Shown here in pieces: positions 43,954 through 52,557 of a DNA stretch of 64,000 bases. The stretch comes from Candidatus Gastranaerophilales bacterium (GTDB lineage: Bacteria; Cyanobacteriota; Vampirovibrionia; Gastranaerophilales; Gastranaerophilaceae). A program made the position numbers and the translations under genes. Every line of letters begins with the position of its first letter. Position 1 is the stretch's first letter. The notes beneath the pieces are model-generated. The model ran no database searches. It was not told where the DNA came from and saw only the letters and a list, made by a program, of their open reading frames with translations. The stretch is from the NCBI GenBank assembly GCA_944325705.1, contig CALVBB010000004.1, positions 55,413 through 119,412 of the forward strand, given 5' to 3'.

Positions 43954-45357
43954 TTGAGAAAGCTAGTGATATTAACCCTTTTGGCAAGTTTGACGGCAAT
44001 GAATGCCATGCCTCTTACTGCCATTGCAGAAGATAAAACAAATACATCTTCCCCGAAACAATTTAAGAGCATGGTTAAAAAAAATAAAAACAAAAAAGTA
44101 TCGGATGATTACAAATATGCTTACGTAAATACAGAATGGTGGGCAGGTTTTAATGATCCAATTCTCAGTGATTACATAAATCAGGCTGTAAGAAACAATT
44201 ATGATTTGAAAATGGCAACATTGAATGTTGAGGAATATTACCAGAATGTAAAACTTCAATTTGCGAATGAACTTCCGCAGGCCGGCATCGGATTTTCTCC
44301 TGCTCTCACAAAAATGCCCGGCAAAACAAATACAGAAATGATGTTTGTTGCACCTGCTCTTGTCAATTATGAACTTGATATTTTCTTAAAAAATCATGAT
44401 AAAACAAAATCTGTTAAGAAACTTTATGAAGGTTCAAAACTTGATGAGCGTGCTGCTTATATTTCTATTGCGGCATCGGTTGGAACAGTTTACCTGAACC
44501 TTGTAAAGCTGGATAAGACAATTGAACTTCAGGAAGAAATAGTAAAAGCACGTCAGGAAATCTATGACCTTATGGTTATGAGCAATAAAGAAGGTCTGAC
44601 CTCCACTGCGGACACAGTCAGAGCAAACAAGGCGCTTGTCAGCGGTCAAACCCAGCTTGTTGAACTTAAAAAGCAGAGAGAAACCCTTCTGAATCAGTTC
44701 TGCGTGCTTTTAGGCGAAAGCCCTGAAAATGCCGGAGAGATAAAAAGAGCATCTCTTGACAGTTTAAAATTTGACAGAACAGTTCCGGAGTCCATTTCTT
44801 CTGATATTATTGTTCAAAGGCCTGACTATTTGAAGGCGGAATTAATGGTAGAAAAAGCCGGTATAGATGTAAGAGTTGCCAAGAAAGAATTTCTTCCGTC
44901 AATAAATATATCCGGTCTGGCATTTTTCAACGCCGGTGATATAGGAAGCATTTTTACAACAAAAAATATGCTACTGTCGCTTGCGGGCGGTGCGCGGCTT
45001 CCGATATTTACAGGCGGTTCAAGGGTTGCTAATTTACGCTTGAAAAAAGCAACTTACGAGAGAATTTTGCAGGATTACTATAAGACAAACCTTACTGCAA
45101 TTCAGGAGGTTAACGATGCTCTTGTAACCTCAAAAATGGACAAAACAAAAATGGAGCAGACTTTGAAACAATCAAAACTCGAAAAAGCCGACTACAGCTA
45201 TAACGAGGATAAATTTAATCAGGGTACAATCTCCAAACTTGACTTGCTCCAGTTTAAAGAAAATCTTCTTGCAATCGACCAGCTGGTAGCACAGCAGAAA
45301 GTTGAGTGCATGGTGGATTCGGTCGGCCTGTATAAGGCTACAGCAAGTAAAATATAA
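43954..45357 (+). CDS. TolC/OprM-type outer membrane efflux protein
   Basis: 467 aa with a TTG start (43954) placed by GAAGGA at 43939-43944 and by the signal peptide MRKLVILTLLASLTAMNAMP, cleaved near AIA-ED. EWWAGFNDPILSDYINQAVRNNYDLKMA and, in the second repeat, QRPDYLKAELMVEKAGIDVRVAKKEFLP are the NodT/OprM-type repeat motifs; GGARLPIFTGGSRVANLRL follows. No lipobox Cys. Outer-membrane channel for the adjacent EmrAB pumps. Confidence 0.93.
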   Translation: MRKLVILTLLASLTAMNAMPLTAIAEDKTNTSSPKQFKSMVKKNKNKKVSDDYKYAYVNTEWWAGFNDPILSDYINQAVRNNYDLKMATLNVEEYYQNVKLQFANELPQAGIGFSPALTKMPGKTNTEMMFVAPALVNYELDIFLKNHDKTKSVKKLYEGSKLDERAAYISIAASVGTVYLNLVKLDKTIELQEEIVKARQEIYDLMVMSNKEGLTSTADTVRANKALVSGQTQLVELKKQRETLLNQFCVLLGESPENAGEIKRASLDSLKFDRTVPESISSDIIVQRPDYLKAELMVEKAGIDVRVAKKEFLPSINISGLAFFNAGDIGSIFTTKNMLLSLAGGARLPIFTGGSRVANLRLKKATYERILQDYYKTNLTAIQEVNDALVTSKMDKTKMEQTLKQSKLEKADYSYNEDKFNQGTISKLDLLQFKENLLAIDQLVAQQKVECMVDSVGLYKATASKI

Positions 45358-45407
45358 CAGCAAAACTTAAATAATCATCACCTCTTTACTTATTAGAAGT
45401 AAAGCTT

Positions 45408-45434
45408 GCCGGTAAGAAATTACCGGTTTTTTTT
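45408..45434 (+). terminator. Intrinsic terminator after tolC
   Basis: CCGGTAA-GAAA-TTACCGG followed by eight T. Confidence 0.92.
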
Positions 45435-45437
45435 ATT

Positions 45438-46547
45438 TTATGAAACCAGATGCTTTGTTTTGTCCTGTATCTCAAGTGCAATATCTTTTGCAAAACTTTC
45501 TTTTAAACTTATAGCATTAGCAACAGATAAAATATCATTAATGTCCGGATTTTTTCCCTCTCCGTTTATTGTTGTTGCATGCTCTCCGTTAAATGAGGAG
45601 CTGTAAGTTAAATCATAGGCCGGAGATAAATGCCATTCATTTTTTTTATCATCATATATAAATGAGAAATTTTTTGAATGATCGTCACGATTATGTGCAA
45701 AAACATTAAAACACATTACTCTGAACAGCTGTTCGATTTCTTTATAACTGCCTGTTAATTCCAGAGTCAGTTTCATCAGTATGTTGTAATCCAGATTCGG
45801 GAAACGATGGCTTGTTTCAAGCAGTCCGCTTACCGAGACCATGTGAATTTTTTTATTGTTACTCCTGTCAAATCTTTTTACTCCGAAATAGCCGGAACAG
45901 ATTTTTGATGGGAATAATTTTGTTTCCGGCATGTTAATTCCGCATTTTTTGGCACAAATTGAATATTCGTATTCTTGTTCACCGGCATTTTTTTTATCCT
46001 GTGAGGACGGGAATTTTATAATCCAATCTTCCCCGTTTATTTTTGTTAATATTTTAGGTCTAGCCCCGCCGGAAGAACCGCCCAGTGTAAAAAGTCTGTC
46101 AATATCTTCCGAATAGTTTGTTTCCAGAAATTTTGAACATTCGTTTGCTAAATTGTCTAAATCGTAATCGGTATTCTCCTTTTCAGGGAAAGAGTGTACC
46201 GGTTTGTATGATAAAGCTCCCATACCGGCTTCCTGAACTATTGCTAATCTGTTCAAATTATCGATTTCAGCCGGATTAAGTTTATTTTTTAACAGGAATC
46301 TGTCAACAAGCAGCCTTCCCCAGCCGTCCGGCAGAGTATCATTAAAAACGCCGAATAAACCGTTAAACGGATTAAATTCCGGTACAAAAACTTTTTTTAC
46401 AAGCGGCAGGCTAAACGGGGATATGCTAAAGCCATTATTCAGCCAATCACCGTCATACTCAAAGGCAACAAGGTTATCAGGAGTTTTTGCCAGAGTTCCA
46501 ACAGGCAAACCGTTAAAAAAAACTTTAAGATATTTATATTTCTCCAT
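45438..46547 (-). CDS. hipA: HipA-like serine/threonine kinase toxin
   Basis: 369 aa in one ORF covering both N-subdomain-1 (YLKVFFNGLPVGTLA) and the kinase. GGSSGGARPK is the nucleotide loop, WIIKFPSS the ATP lysine strand, HNRDDHSKNFSF holds the catalytic Asp/Asn, and LSPAYDLTYS is the DFG-like metal site. HipA of E. coli phosphorylates GltX and induces persistence. Starts 14 nt inside hipB. Confidence 0.92.
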   Translation of the reverse strand: MEKYKYLKVFFNGLPVGTLAKTPDNLVAFEYDGDWLNNGFSISPFSLPLVKKVFVPEFNPFNGLFGVFNDTLPDGWGRLLVDRFLLKNKLNPAEIDNLNRLAIVQEAGMGALSYKPVHSFPEKENTDYDLDNLANECSKFLETNYSEDIDRLFTLGGSSGGARPKILTKINGEDWIIKFPSSQDKKNAGEQEYEYSICAKKCGINMPETKLFPSKICSGYFGVKRFDRSNNKKIHMVSVSGLLETSHRFPNLDYNILMKLTLELTGSYKEIEQLFRVMCFNVFAHNRDDHSKNFSFIYDDKKNEWHLSPAYDLTYSSSFNGEHATTINGEGKNPDINDILSVANAISLKESFAKDIALEIQDKTKHLVS

Positions 46548-46818
46548 TTATAACCTCATCAATTGAATTGTAGCTCTTTTTGGTAAATAGGTTATCTAAA
46601 TCGTTATTCAGACCTAATGCAATAGCAATTTTTATGAATGATGTAAGCGAAATTTCATATTTACATTCAAAGCGTTTGATAGAGCCGAGGCTGACTCCAG
46701 ATTTTTCTGCCAGCTGCGCCTGAGATAATTTTAAGTTTTTTCTGTGCTTTTGAATTTTTTTAGCAAGGCTTTTTGCAATTTCGCCGGGTGTATTTCTGGT
46801 AAAGAAAAATTTATTCAT
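46534..46818 (-). CDS. hipB: HipB-like XRE antitoxin
   Basis: 94 aa. Helix-turn-helix LSQAQLAEKSGVSLGSIKRFE at about residues 34-54. Binds HipA and represses the operon. The ATG lies 7 nt after a TAATAT -10 that sits inside an operator palindrome. Confidence 0.92.
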   Translation of the reverse strand: MNKFFFTRNTPGEIAKSLAKKIQKHRKNLKLSQAQLAEKSGVSLGSIKRFECKYEISLTSFIKIAIALGLNNDLDNLFTKKSYNSIDEVINGEI

Positions 46819-46819
46819 G

Positions 46820-46882
46820 GATAATATATTATCTTATTTTGCTAATTTTGTCAATAATAGATAATATATTATCTATTATTGA
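46820..46882 (-). promoter_or_regulatory. hipBA promoter with two palindromic operators
   Basis: Minus strand: TTGACA (46854-46849), 17 nt, TAATAT (46831-46826), 7 nt, ATG. GATAATATATTATC occurs at 46820-46833 over the -10 and at 46860-46873 upstream of the -35; the second extends to a perfect 32-bp palindrome (46851-46882) that overlaps the -35. Confidence 0.8.
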
Positions 46883-46885
46883 CAT

Positions 46886-47266
46886 TTACCCCTCCGCTTC
46901 CCAGCGTTTCGCGTCAAATTTTAAATCTCTGACATTAAGTTTTAAGGATTTCAAATACGGCTGAAGTTTTACTAAAATCTGTGTTTTCTTGAGCATTAAT
47001 TCCTGCGCTACAATTGAGTTTTCACACGCTATGACCATTACGTTTCCGCCCATCATGGAATAAGGTTTTGATTTTGAGGCAAACTTTGCGCCCGCAGCTT
47101 TTGCCCAGAACTTGTACAGGTTGCTGCGCGTCATTGCTTTTTTGAAAGTCTTGTCCTCAAGCAGTTCCGCGATTATTGTATCTGTTCCGACAAAGTCTGT
47201 GTATAGCACTTTCTTCAATTTTGCGTTCCCGATTTTTTTGTGATAGTATGTTTGAATGGATTGCAT
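46886..47266 (-). CDS. DUF721 / DciA-like protein
   Basis: 126 aa. LYKFWAKAAGAKFASKSKPYSMMGG, then VMVIACENSIVAQELMLKKT, is the DUF721 pattern (W..vvG..la.hs.p...g.L.v...s..w.qeL). DciA proteins load or assist the replicative helicase DnaB in bacteria without DnaC, which fits this lineage. The N-terminal ~45 residues are extra. The start overlaps by 11 bp the start of the divergent nrnA-like gene, so the two promoters must face each other across start codons. Confidence 0.7.
   Translation of the reverse strand: MQSIQTYYHKKIGNAKLKKVLYTDFVGTDTIIAELLEDKTFKKAMTRSNLYKFWAKAAGAKFASKSKPYSMMGGNVMVIACENSIVAQELMLKKTQILVKLQPYLKSLKLNVRDLKFDAKRWEAEG
47221..47249 (+). promoter_or_regulatory. Leaderless promoter of the nrnA-like gene
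   Basis: TTGCGT (47221-47226), 17 nt, TAGTAT (47244-47249), 6 nt, ATG 47256. It lies inside the DciA-like coding sequence on the other strand. Confidence 0.55.
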
Positions 47267-48221
47267 TCAATTACATAATATCATAAAAGCCTCCAAAAAT
47301 ATATTGATTATTTCCCACTTAAATCCTGACGGTGATACCCTCGGTTCCATGTGCGGGCTTTATTCTGCGATTAAGGATAATTTTAAAAAGAAACCCGATA
47401 TGCTTATGTTATCAAAGCTTCCGGCAATTTACGAGTTTTTGCCTTATGTGAAAGAGGCAAAACATATATCTGAGTTTGACAAATCAAGAGAGTATGACTT
47501 AGTCATAAATGTTGATGTGGCATCTTATGACAGAATGTGTGACGCGGCTGTGTTTTTTGAAAAGGCCGCACATACCGCAAACCTTGACCACCACAAGACA
47601 AACGATGGCTATGCTGAGATAAATTTTGTTGAGCCTGAGGCAAGTTCAACCGGCGAGGTTCTCTATCGGATTATGAAAAATGCCGGCTGGAAAATCAGCA
47701 CTGACACAGCGGTTTGTCTTTATACGGCAATATTAACGGATACCGGTTCTTTCAGGTTTGATAACACAACGCCGCGTGCTCTGAATTTTGCCTCAGAACT
47801 TGTGGCGCTCGGGGTAAAGCCGTCGCAGATTTACAAATACTGTTATGAAAACAATTCTAAGGAACTAGTGTTATTTCAGGCACATTGCGTCGGGAAAGCC
47901 GTTTTTGAAGATGATAACAGAATTGTATACACAATTGTCTACAAAAAGGATATGGAAAAATTTGGCGCGGGTGAAGACTGCACAGAGGGATTGACCGAGA
48001 AGTTAAGGGCTATTTCTACCACAGAGGCTGCATTTGTTGTAAAAGAACTCGGTGCAAATCTTTCTAAGGTATCCATGCGCAGTAAAAATATTGATGTTGC
48101 AGAGATTTGTTCTGTTTTTGGCGGCGGCGGGCACAGGCTTGCCGCAGGATGTGTTATAAAATCCAACCCGCAGGATGCTGTTAAAAAATTGTTGGCGGAA
48201 ATCAGAAAACAAAAAGCATGA
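47256..48221 (+). CDS. nrnA: DHH-family nanoRNase / pAp phosphatase
   Basis: 321 aa. ISHLNPDGDTLGSMCGLYSA is motif I, INVDVASYDRM motif II, NLDHHKTNDGYAEIN the DHH motif, YTAILTDTGSFRFDNTT motif IV, and the DHHA1 domain ends with FGGGGHRLAAGCVI. NrnA degrades 2-5-nt RNAs and dephosphorylates pAp. Its stop overlaps the start of the BrkB-like gene by 4 bp. Confidence 0.9.
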   Translation: MDCIQLHNIIKASKNILIISHLNPDGDTLGSMCGLYSAIKDNFKKKPDMLMLSKLPAIYEFLPYVKEAKHISEFDKSREYDLVINVDVASYDRMCDAAVFFEKAAHTANLDHHKTNDGYAEINFVEPEASSTGEVLYRIMKNAGWKISTDTAVCLYTAILTDTGSFRFDNTTPRALNFASELVALGVKPSQIYKYCYENNSKELVLFQAHCVGKAVFEDDNRIVYTIVYKKDMEKFGAGEDCTEGLTEKLRAISTTEAAFVVKELGANLSKVSMRSKNIDVAEICSVFGGGGHRLAAGCVIKSNPQDAVKKLLAEIRKQKA

Positions 48222-49135
48222 AAAAAAAGTTCAATATAAAATTAGATGGTTTTTATAGAGCAATAAAGCGGCTTGTTATTTCCGTAATTCAGAATGATTT
48301 TTACGGAATGGCATCTGAAATGGGATTTATGATGGTAATAGGCATATTTCCATTTATGCTGTTTCTTACAGCTGTTTTCGGGTGGATGGGGAATAAGTCT
48401 TTAATGGATCCTATTCTGGTATTTTTGTCGACCTTTATGCCGGAGCAGGCGATGGAGCTTATTATAACTGTATTGTCGGAAGCAATGATATTTTCACACG
48501 GGCGGCTTATGGCAATAATCGGTATTTGTGTTACGCTGATACTTTCTACAAATGCTATGGCTGTTGTGCTGAAAGGATTAAACAGGGCATACAAGGTTGA
48601 AGAAACAAGGAATTTTGTCTATACAAGGATATTATCCTTTTTAATGGTAATCGTGGATACCATGGTAATGTTTTTAACAATAAACCTTATTGTATTCGGT
48701 AAAGTAATAATCGGGTTTATGATGACGCATTTCCACATGTCAAAAGGGGTTGCGATTACGTTGTTGACGCTGCGCTGGCCTATTGCGTTTGCGGCATTGT
48801 ACCTGATGGCGTTTTTAAGTTACTATATTTTGCCGGATTTGCGCGGGAATGAGAGGTTCAAGCGAAAGAGCGCAATTCCAGGAACTTTTTTCTTTACAAT
48901 TTTCTGGCTGGTCGGTTCGTGGGGATTTTCGATTTACGTAAACAACCTTAAGACCTACAACATGGTTTACGGCACAATCGGGGCGTTTGCTGTTTTGATG
49001 GTATGGCTATACTATACATCGGTGCTGATACTTATCGGCGGGGAGATAAATTCGCAGGTCTATAACAAGCTTAATGAAAAGGCGCGTGAAATCCAGTCAG
49101 ATCTGGATGCCTTGAAAAAAATAAAAGAAAAATAG
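48218..49135 (+). CDS. YihY/BrkB family inner membrane protein
   Basis: 305 aa with six helices. DFYGMASEMGFMMVIGIFPF (helix 1 with the usual A-x-S/E pattern), NRAYKVEETRNFVYTRILSF, YYILPDLRGNERFKRKSAIPGT and WLYYTSVLILIGGEINSQVY are the YihY signatures. Function of the family is unclear (once called RNase BN in error). Translationally coupled to the nrnA-like gene. Confidence 0.9.
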   Translation: MKKKFNIKLDGFYRAIKRLVISVIQNDFYGMASEMGFMMVIGIFPFMLFLTAVFGWMGNKSLMDPILVFLSTFMPEQAMELIITVLSEAMIFSHGRLMAIIGICVTLILSTNAMAVVLKGLNRAYKVEETRNFVYTRILSFLMVIVDTMVMFLTINLIVFGKVIIGFMMTHFHMSKGVAITLLTLRWPIAFAALYLMAFLSYYILPDLRGNERFKRKSAIPGTFFFTIFWLVGSWGFSIYVNNLKTYNMVYGTIGAFAVLMVWLYYTSVLILIGGEINSQVYNKLNEKAREIQSDLDALKKIKEK

Positions 49136-49182
49136 ATTATAATAAAAAAAGGCAGAGGAAAATAAATAGTAATAGCAATAAA

Positions 49183-49240
49183 TGTTTTCTCGAACACGCT
49201 CCCGCGCTGCTCCCGCTATCGCCTCAAAAAGTTAAAAAAA
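49183..49240 (+). repeat. Conserved-core hairpin repeat, copy 6 (weak arms)
   Basis: TTTTCTCGAACACGCTCCCG plus the second GCTCCCGC; only the inner TTTT/AAAA arms remain. Confidence 0.6.
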
Positions 49241-49314
49241 GCATAGAAAAATCGAAAGAGATGCTGAAATAAATTCAGCATGACAAAAGGAAGGTTCATG
49301 TCATCACTGAAATA

Positions 49315-49475
49315 AATTCAGGGCAGGCTCTGAAATAGGTTGCCTTCTTTTGCAGAAAACATGTTTTTGTGTAAAATGGCTCCCGGTGACAGGATCTCAA
49401 AACAAAGAGATTCTGAACAGTGACAACTCTGCGCGTCTAAGCGATTACCGTTTTAGAATGACATATCAAAAGATG
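49315..49475 (-). repeat. Dispersed ~145-bp repeat (family C), copy 2
   Basis: Reverse complement aligns over its length with 27141-27290, sharing GTCACTGTTCAGAA, TTTTGAGATCCTG and GGGAGCCATTTT. Confidence 0.6.
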
Positions 49476-49606
49476 AACTTTCCCTGATGGGAGTGCTCTG
49501 AGACCGTTGGCTACATCTACCCGTGACTGGTATTTTTATCCGAGTAATCCTAAAAAATGTCTTAATAAATATTGATATGTTTATCATAAAAGTATTTGTA
49601 AAAACT

Positions 49607-49639
49607 AAAAAACCCTCCCTATTTTAGGGAGGTTTTTTT
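49607..49639. terminator. Bidirectional intrinsic terminator
   Basis: AAAACCCTCCCT-ATTTT-AGGGAGGTTTTTTT, serving the [FeFe] hydrogenase on the minus strand and any plus-strand transcript. Confidence 0.88.
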
Positions 49640-49641
49640 AG

Positions 49642-51114
49642 TTAATTATCAAGATGTTCTTTTCCTTTTATTGATTCGCTTTCGTTGACGTAATTTGTAA
49701 CCTGTTTTAGTGCCGGTTTGTATGCGTTAACAGTAGCGTTTCCACCTAAGCAGCCACCCTGACAGGCCATTACTTCAATCAGGTTGCCCAGATCGCACAT
49801 ACCGTTTTTAGCATATTTTTTCAAATCTCTGATTGATTGCTTTGTAAGCCCATCAATTAAAACAGGATGCGCAGGAATTTCTTCCGGAAGCAGTGCCTGA
49901 ACGGCTTTGGCAACTCCGCCGGTCACGCAGTAGTTTCTGCCTTCGGCTGAAGCCTGTGTCTTAAATTCGCTCTTTTCGCATTCCGCAACCTGAATATTAA
50001 GCGCAATAAACCAGGCGCCGACTTCTTCATAATTTAATACATAATCTACATTCGGATTTTGTAGAGCTTCACGTCTTTTAGCAACGCAAGGACTGAAGAA
50101 AACAGTTACAGCGTCAGGATTTTCTTTTTTAACAATTTCCGCTGTGTAGTAAAGCGGAGTTTTTGTATCCGAGCGGAATGGTTTCATCTCCGGAATGTGT
50201 TTTTCAACAAGTTCGTTGTATCCTGCGCAGCAAGATGTTGTCATAAATTCTGCACCGTTTTCAAGACGTTCGGTAAACTCGGCGGCTTCTGTTCTTGTTG
50301 TTACATCAGCGCCCTGCGCAACCTCATAAACATCATAAAATCCGAGTTCCTGAATAGCTTCTTTCAATTGTTCCGGAGTACAAGGCAACTGTCCCATCAT
50401 TGCAGGAGCAAGCATTGCGATTACTTTCTTTTTGTCTTTTATAGCTTTTAAAACATCAATAATCTGACTTTTTTCATGAACAGCACCGAAAGGACAGGCG
50501 GAAACGCATTTGCCGCATGAAATACATTTTGAAAAATCAATCTGGGCATGACCGTCCTCACCTTTTGCAATAGCGCCTACAGGGCAGGCATTTTCGCAAG
50601 GAACTATAATTTTCTGGATTGCCTGGTACGGACATACCTGAGCGCACATACCGCAGTTTTTACATTTTGCAGGATCGATAACGGATTTGCCGTTGATAAC
50701 ACTTATTGCCCCGAATTTGCAGGTATTAACGCACGGTCTTGCAACGCAGCCCTGACACAAATCGGTTACGTAAATTCTTGCAGGAACGCAGCCTTTGCAG
50801 GCTGTTGTCAAAACTGTCAGAGGATTTTCTTCCGGTTCTTTTCGTTCCAGAGCTTTTTCAGCGAGTGTGGAAAGAAGTTCGCTATCGTCGGTTTCTTCAA
50901 TAGAAAGCCCCAAACCGGCAACAGTTCTGTCGCGCAGGATTGCACGTTCTTTGTATATACAGCATCTGTAAGGCACTTCATGACCTTTCGGACGCATATC
51001 GTAAGGTATTAGACGTGTATTTTCTTCAAAATTATCGCTTAAAAAAGCTTTTATAAGTCTTACTAAGATTTCCCGTTTCAAATGAGATGTCTGTTTAGGG
51101 GTGTTTATTGCCAT
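49642..51114 (-). CDS. [FeFe] hydrogenase, monomeric ferredoxin type
   Basis: 490 aa from ATG 51114, which has AGAGG upstream (the frame extends to 51231 without support). A Cys-rich N-terminal part has several [4Fe-4S] sites, including CQGCVARPCVNTC, CKNCGMCAQVCP and CISCGKCVSACP. H-cluster motifs: L1 TTSCCAGYN, L2 FFSPCVAKRREA, L3 EVMACQGGCLGG. L1 has CC-AG rather than CCPAW, as in the ferredoxin-linked group B enzymes. Probable role: H2 evolution from reduced ferredoxin in fermentation. The HydEFG maturases are not in this window. Confidence 0.9.
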   Translation of the reverse strand: MAINTPKQTSHLKREILVRLIKAFLSDNFEENTRLIPYDMRPKGHEVPYRCCIYKERAILRDRTVAGLGLSIEETDDSELLSTLAEKALERKEPEENPLTVLTTACKGCVPARIYVTDLCQGCVARPCVNTCKFGAISVINGKSVIDPAKCKNCGMCAQVCPYQAIQKIIVPCENACPVGAIAKGEDGHAQIDFSKCISCGKCVSACPFGAVHEKSQIIDVLKAIKDKKKVIAMLAPAMMGQLPCTPEQLKEAIQELGFYDVYEVAQGADVTTRTEAAEFTERLENGAEFMTTSCCAGYNELVEKHIPEMKPFRSDTKTPLYYTAEIVKKENPDAVTVFFSPCVAKRREALQNPNVDYVLNYEEVGAWFIALNIQVAECEKSEFKTQASAEGRNYCVTGGVAKAVQALLPEEIPAHPVLIDGLTKQSIRDLKKYAKNGMCDLGNLIEVMACQGGCLGGNATVNAYKPALKQVTNYVNESESIKGKEHLDN

Positions 51115-51274
51115 ATTTTCTACCTCTTTACTATTCTGTAATATATTTAATATTATGACATAAACACAAAATTTTTCAAAAATCAGTGCAAACCTGTATA
51201 CCTTTGTAAATTTTAATGTAGAAAATATCAAAAAAGTTTTTTGAGGGTTTAGAGTAGAGAGCAGGGGGTCTTAT

Positions 51275-51532
51275 ATGCTGACAGTAAATAATAACAGGCA
51301 GAATTTTACGGCACGTCTGGATCTGGCTAATATAAAACTTAACAAAAACAGATGGGATAATATTTCTAAAATGTTTGCGGAAAAAACTCAAGAAATTTCT
51401 TACACATTTAAACTTTCGGACAGCGGCAGACAACTTGATATTTATGCGTTTTCTGATGAATTGGAGATTATGAAACGCGGCTGTACTCTCTCAAAATCGG
51501 GAACAAAAAAAACTTATGGCCTTACCGGATGA
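51275..51532 (+). CDS. Small hypothetical protein, possible N-terminal half of a split gene
   Basis: 85 aa. NRQNFTARLDLANIKLNKNR looks like a conserved N-terminal tag. It ends just after a run of eight A (51505-51512); the next ORF starts 17 nt before this stop in another frame. Either two small overlapping genes or one gene broken by a one-base change in the A run. No family recognised. Confidence 0.45.
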   Translation: MLTVNNNRQNFTARLDLANIKLNKNRWDNISKMFAEKTQEISYTFKLSDSGRQLDIYAFSDELEIMKRGCTLSKSGTKKTYGLTG

Positions 51533-51791
51533 AAAAGTCTCGCAGAAATTTATTGATTTACTCGATAACTTTAAGTATCAGGATGAAACTCTGGTTACTT
51601 CTCTTGAATTTTTAAATAAACTTAAAGATAACGACAAATATGGTACACTTTTTTACCCTTATTTTCCGGATGACCAGAGCATTTTCTCAAGAATTTTTCA
51701 TCAGATAGTGGTTAAGATGAATGTAGATAGATCGTCCGTTACAGGGAAGGATGCAATTTTGAAAGACGCAAAGTTTCTCTTTTATATGTAA
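51516..51791 (+). CDS. Small hypothetical protein, possible C-terminal half of a split gene
   Basis: 91 aa, helical (VSQKFIDLLDNFKYQDETLV). Overlaps the preceding ORF by 17 nt; no clear ribosome site of its own before the ATG, which favours a frameshifted continuation. Family not recognised. Confidence 0.45.
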   Translation: MALPDEKVSQKFIDLLDNFKYQDETLVTSLEFLNKLKDNDKYGTLFYPYFPDDQSIFSRIFHQIVVKMNVDRSSVTGKDAILKDAKFLFYM

Positions 51792-51856
51792 AGTTTAAAC
51801 TGTGTATAATTTGTCCTGAGAAAATTCTATGAGAAAAAGAGAATTTGTAACCTGTC

Positions 51857-51902
51857 ACCTTAAAAAGCAGACCTGCTTTGAGTAATCTGCTTTTTTAAGG
51901 TA
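51857..51902 (+). terminator. Long intrinsic terminator
   Basis: ACCTTAAAAAGCAGA pairs with TCTGCTTTTTTAAGGT around a 14-nt loop, with one extra T and an internal U run. Confidence 0.75.
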
Positions 51903-51932
51903 CCGGCAAATTTGTCATGAATTGTATGAATC

Positions 51933-52166
51933 TTATTTTTGCAAATGTTTATGGAGCTTATAATTGTTGCCAAGAGTGTCTTTAAGCTGGAGTTCCTGTT
52001 CGCTTGTGCCTTCTCCTTCAACTTCAAGAGTGCCGACAGGAGATTGAATTTCAGTTATCTTTTATGGTTACCTTTGTCTGGTTGTATGATATTTCTGTTT
52101 TCTCGCGTTTTGCTGAAGCCTTTTGTGTTCCTGACTTTTTGCGCTGATAGGTTTAACCGGTTCCAT
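51933..52166 (-). pseudogene. Frameshifted small gene
   Basis: ATG 52166 has an excellent ribosome site (AAAGGAG, 6 nt). The frame reads MEPVKPISAKSQEHKRLQQN and stops after 32 codons. A one-base shift gives TEISYNQTKVTIKDN, and returning to the first frame gives TEIQSPVGTLEVEGEGTSEQ, then ELQLKDTLGNNYKLHKHL, ending at 51933. Three segments that join sensibly suggest about 78 codons broken by two compensating indels. Family unknown. Confidence 0.45.
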
Positions 52167-52186
52167 ACAAAGCTCCTTTCTTAAAA

Positions 52187-52440
52187 TGTTTCGTGCTTGA
52201 TATTTCACCGAGAAATCTCAGTAGGATTGAGGTCGGAAATTGTTTTGTGAAAGCTGAAACTCTCGAAAAACTTTTATCCGCATAGATGTTTCTGTTGAGG
52301 AACTTTTTGCAAGCGATCATATTAAAACAAATTCAGAACTTTTAGACGGAATAAATTATTATATCAATTCTGCAAAGGATGATAACAAAATGCTTGAAAA
52401 AATTTATAAGATTATACGCGATTTAGTGGAAGATGTATGA
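52187..52440 (+). pseudogene. Fragment of an XRE-family regulator
   Basis: VLDISPRNLSRIEVGNC, then FVKAETLEKLLSA, matches the second half of an XRE helix-turn-helix (LxISxRxLSRIExG...KxETLEKI). A TAG follows at about 52284; one base over, IDVSVEELFASDHI continues the usual domain end, and the frame goes on to a stop at 52438. The N-terminal helices are missing. So truncated and frameshifted. Confidence 0.55.
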
Positions 52441-52456
52441 TAAAATGATTTACTGC

Positions 52457-52490
52457 AAAAATCCCGCACATTGCAGTTGCGGGATTTTTT
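52457..52490 (+). terminator. Intrinsic terminator
   Basis: ATCCCGC, 11-nt loop, GCGGGAT, then T run. Confidence 0.88.
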
Positions 52491-52557
52491 GTAATTTCAA
52501 TAATATTTATACAGCAGGGGGTTAGATTTTATTGTTCTTTCCACCCATTTGAAAAAG

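Larger units (their letters stand above)
49136..49641. other. Repeat-filled gene-free region with terminator
   Basis: Holds the TATAATAAAAAAAGGCAG element (49141), hairpin copy 6 (49183-49240), a hairpin ATGCTGAA-ATAAA-TTCAGCAT (49261-49281), family C repeat in inverse orientation (49315-49475) and a bidirectional terminator (49607-49639). No ORF is convincing. Confidence 0.65.
51792..52557. other. Stretch of decayed genes
   Basis: No intact gene. It holds a hairpin terminator (51857-51902), a frameshifted minus-strand small gene (51933-52166), a plus-strand fragment of an XRE regulator (52187-52440) and a second terminator (52457-52490). Confidence 0.6.
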
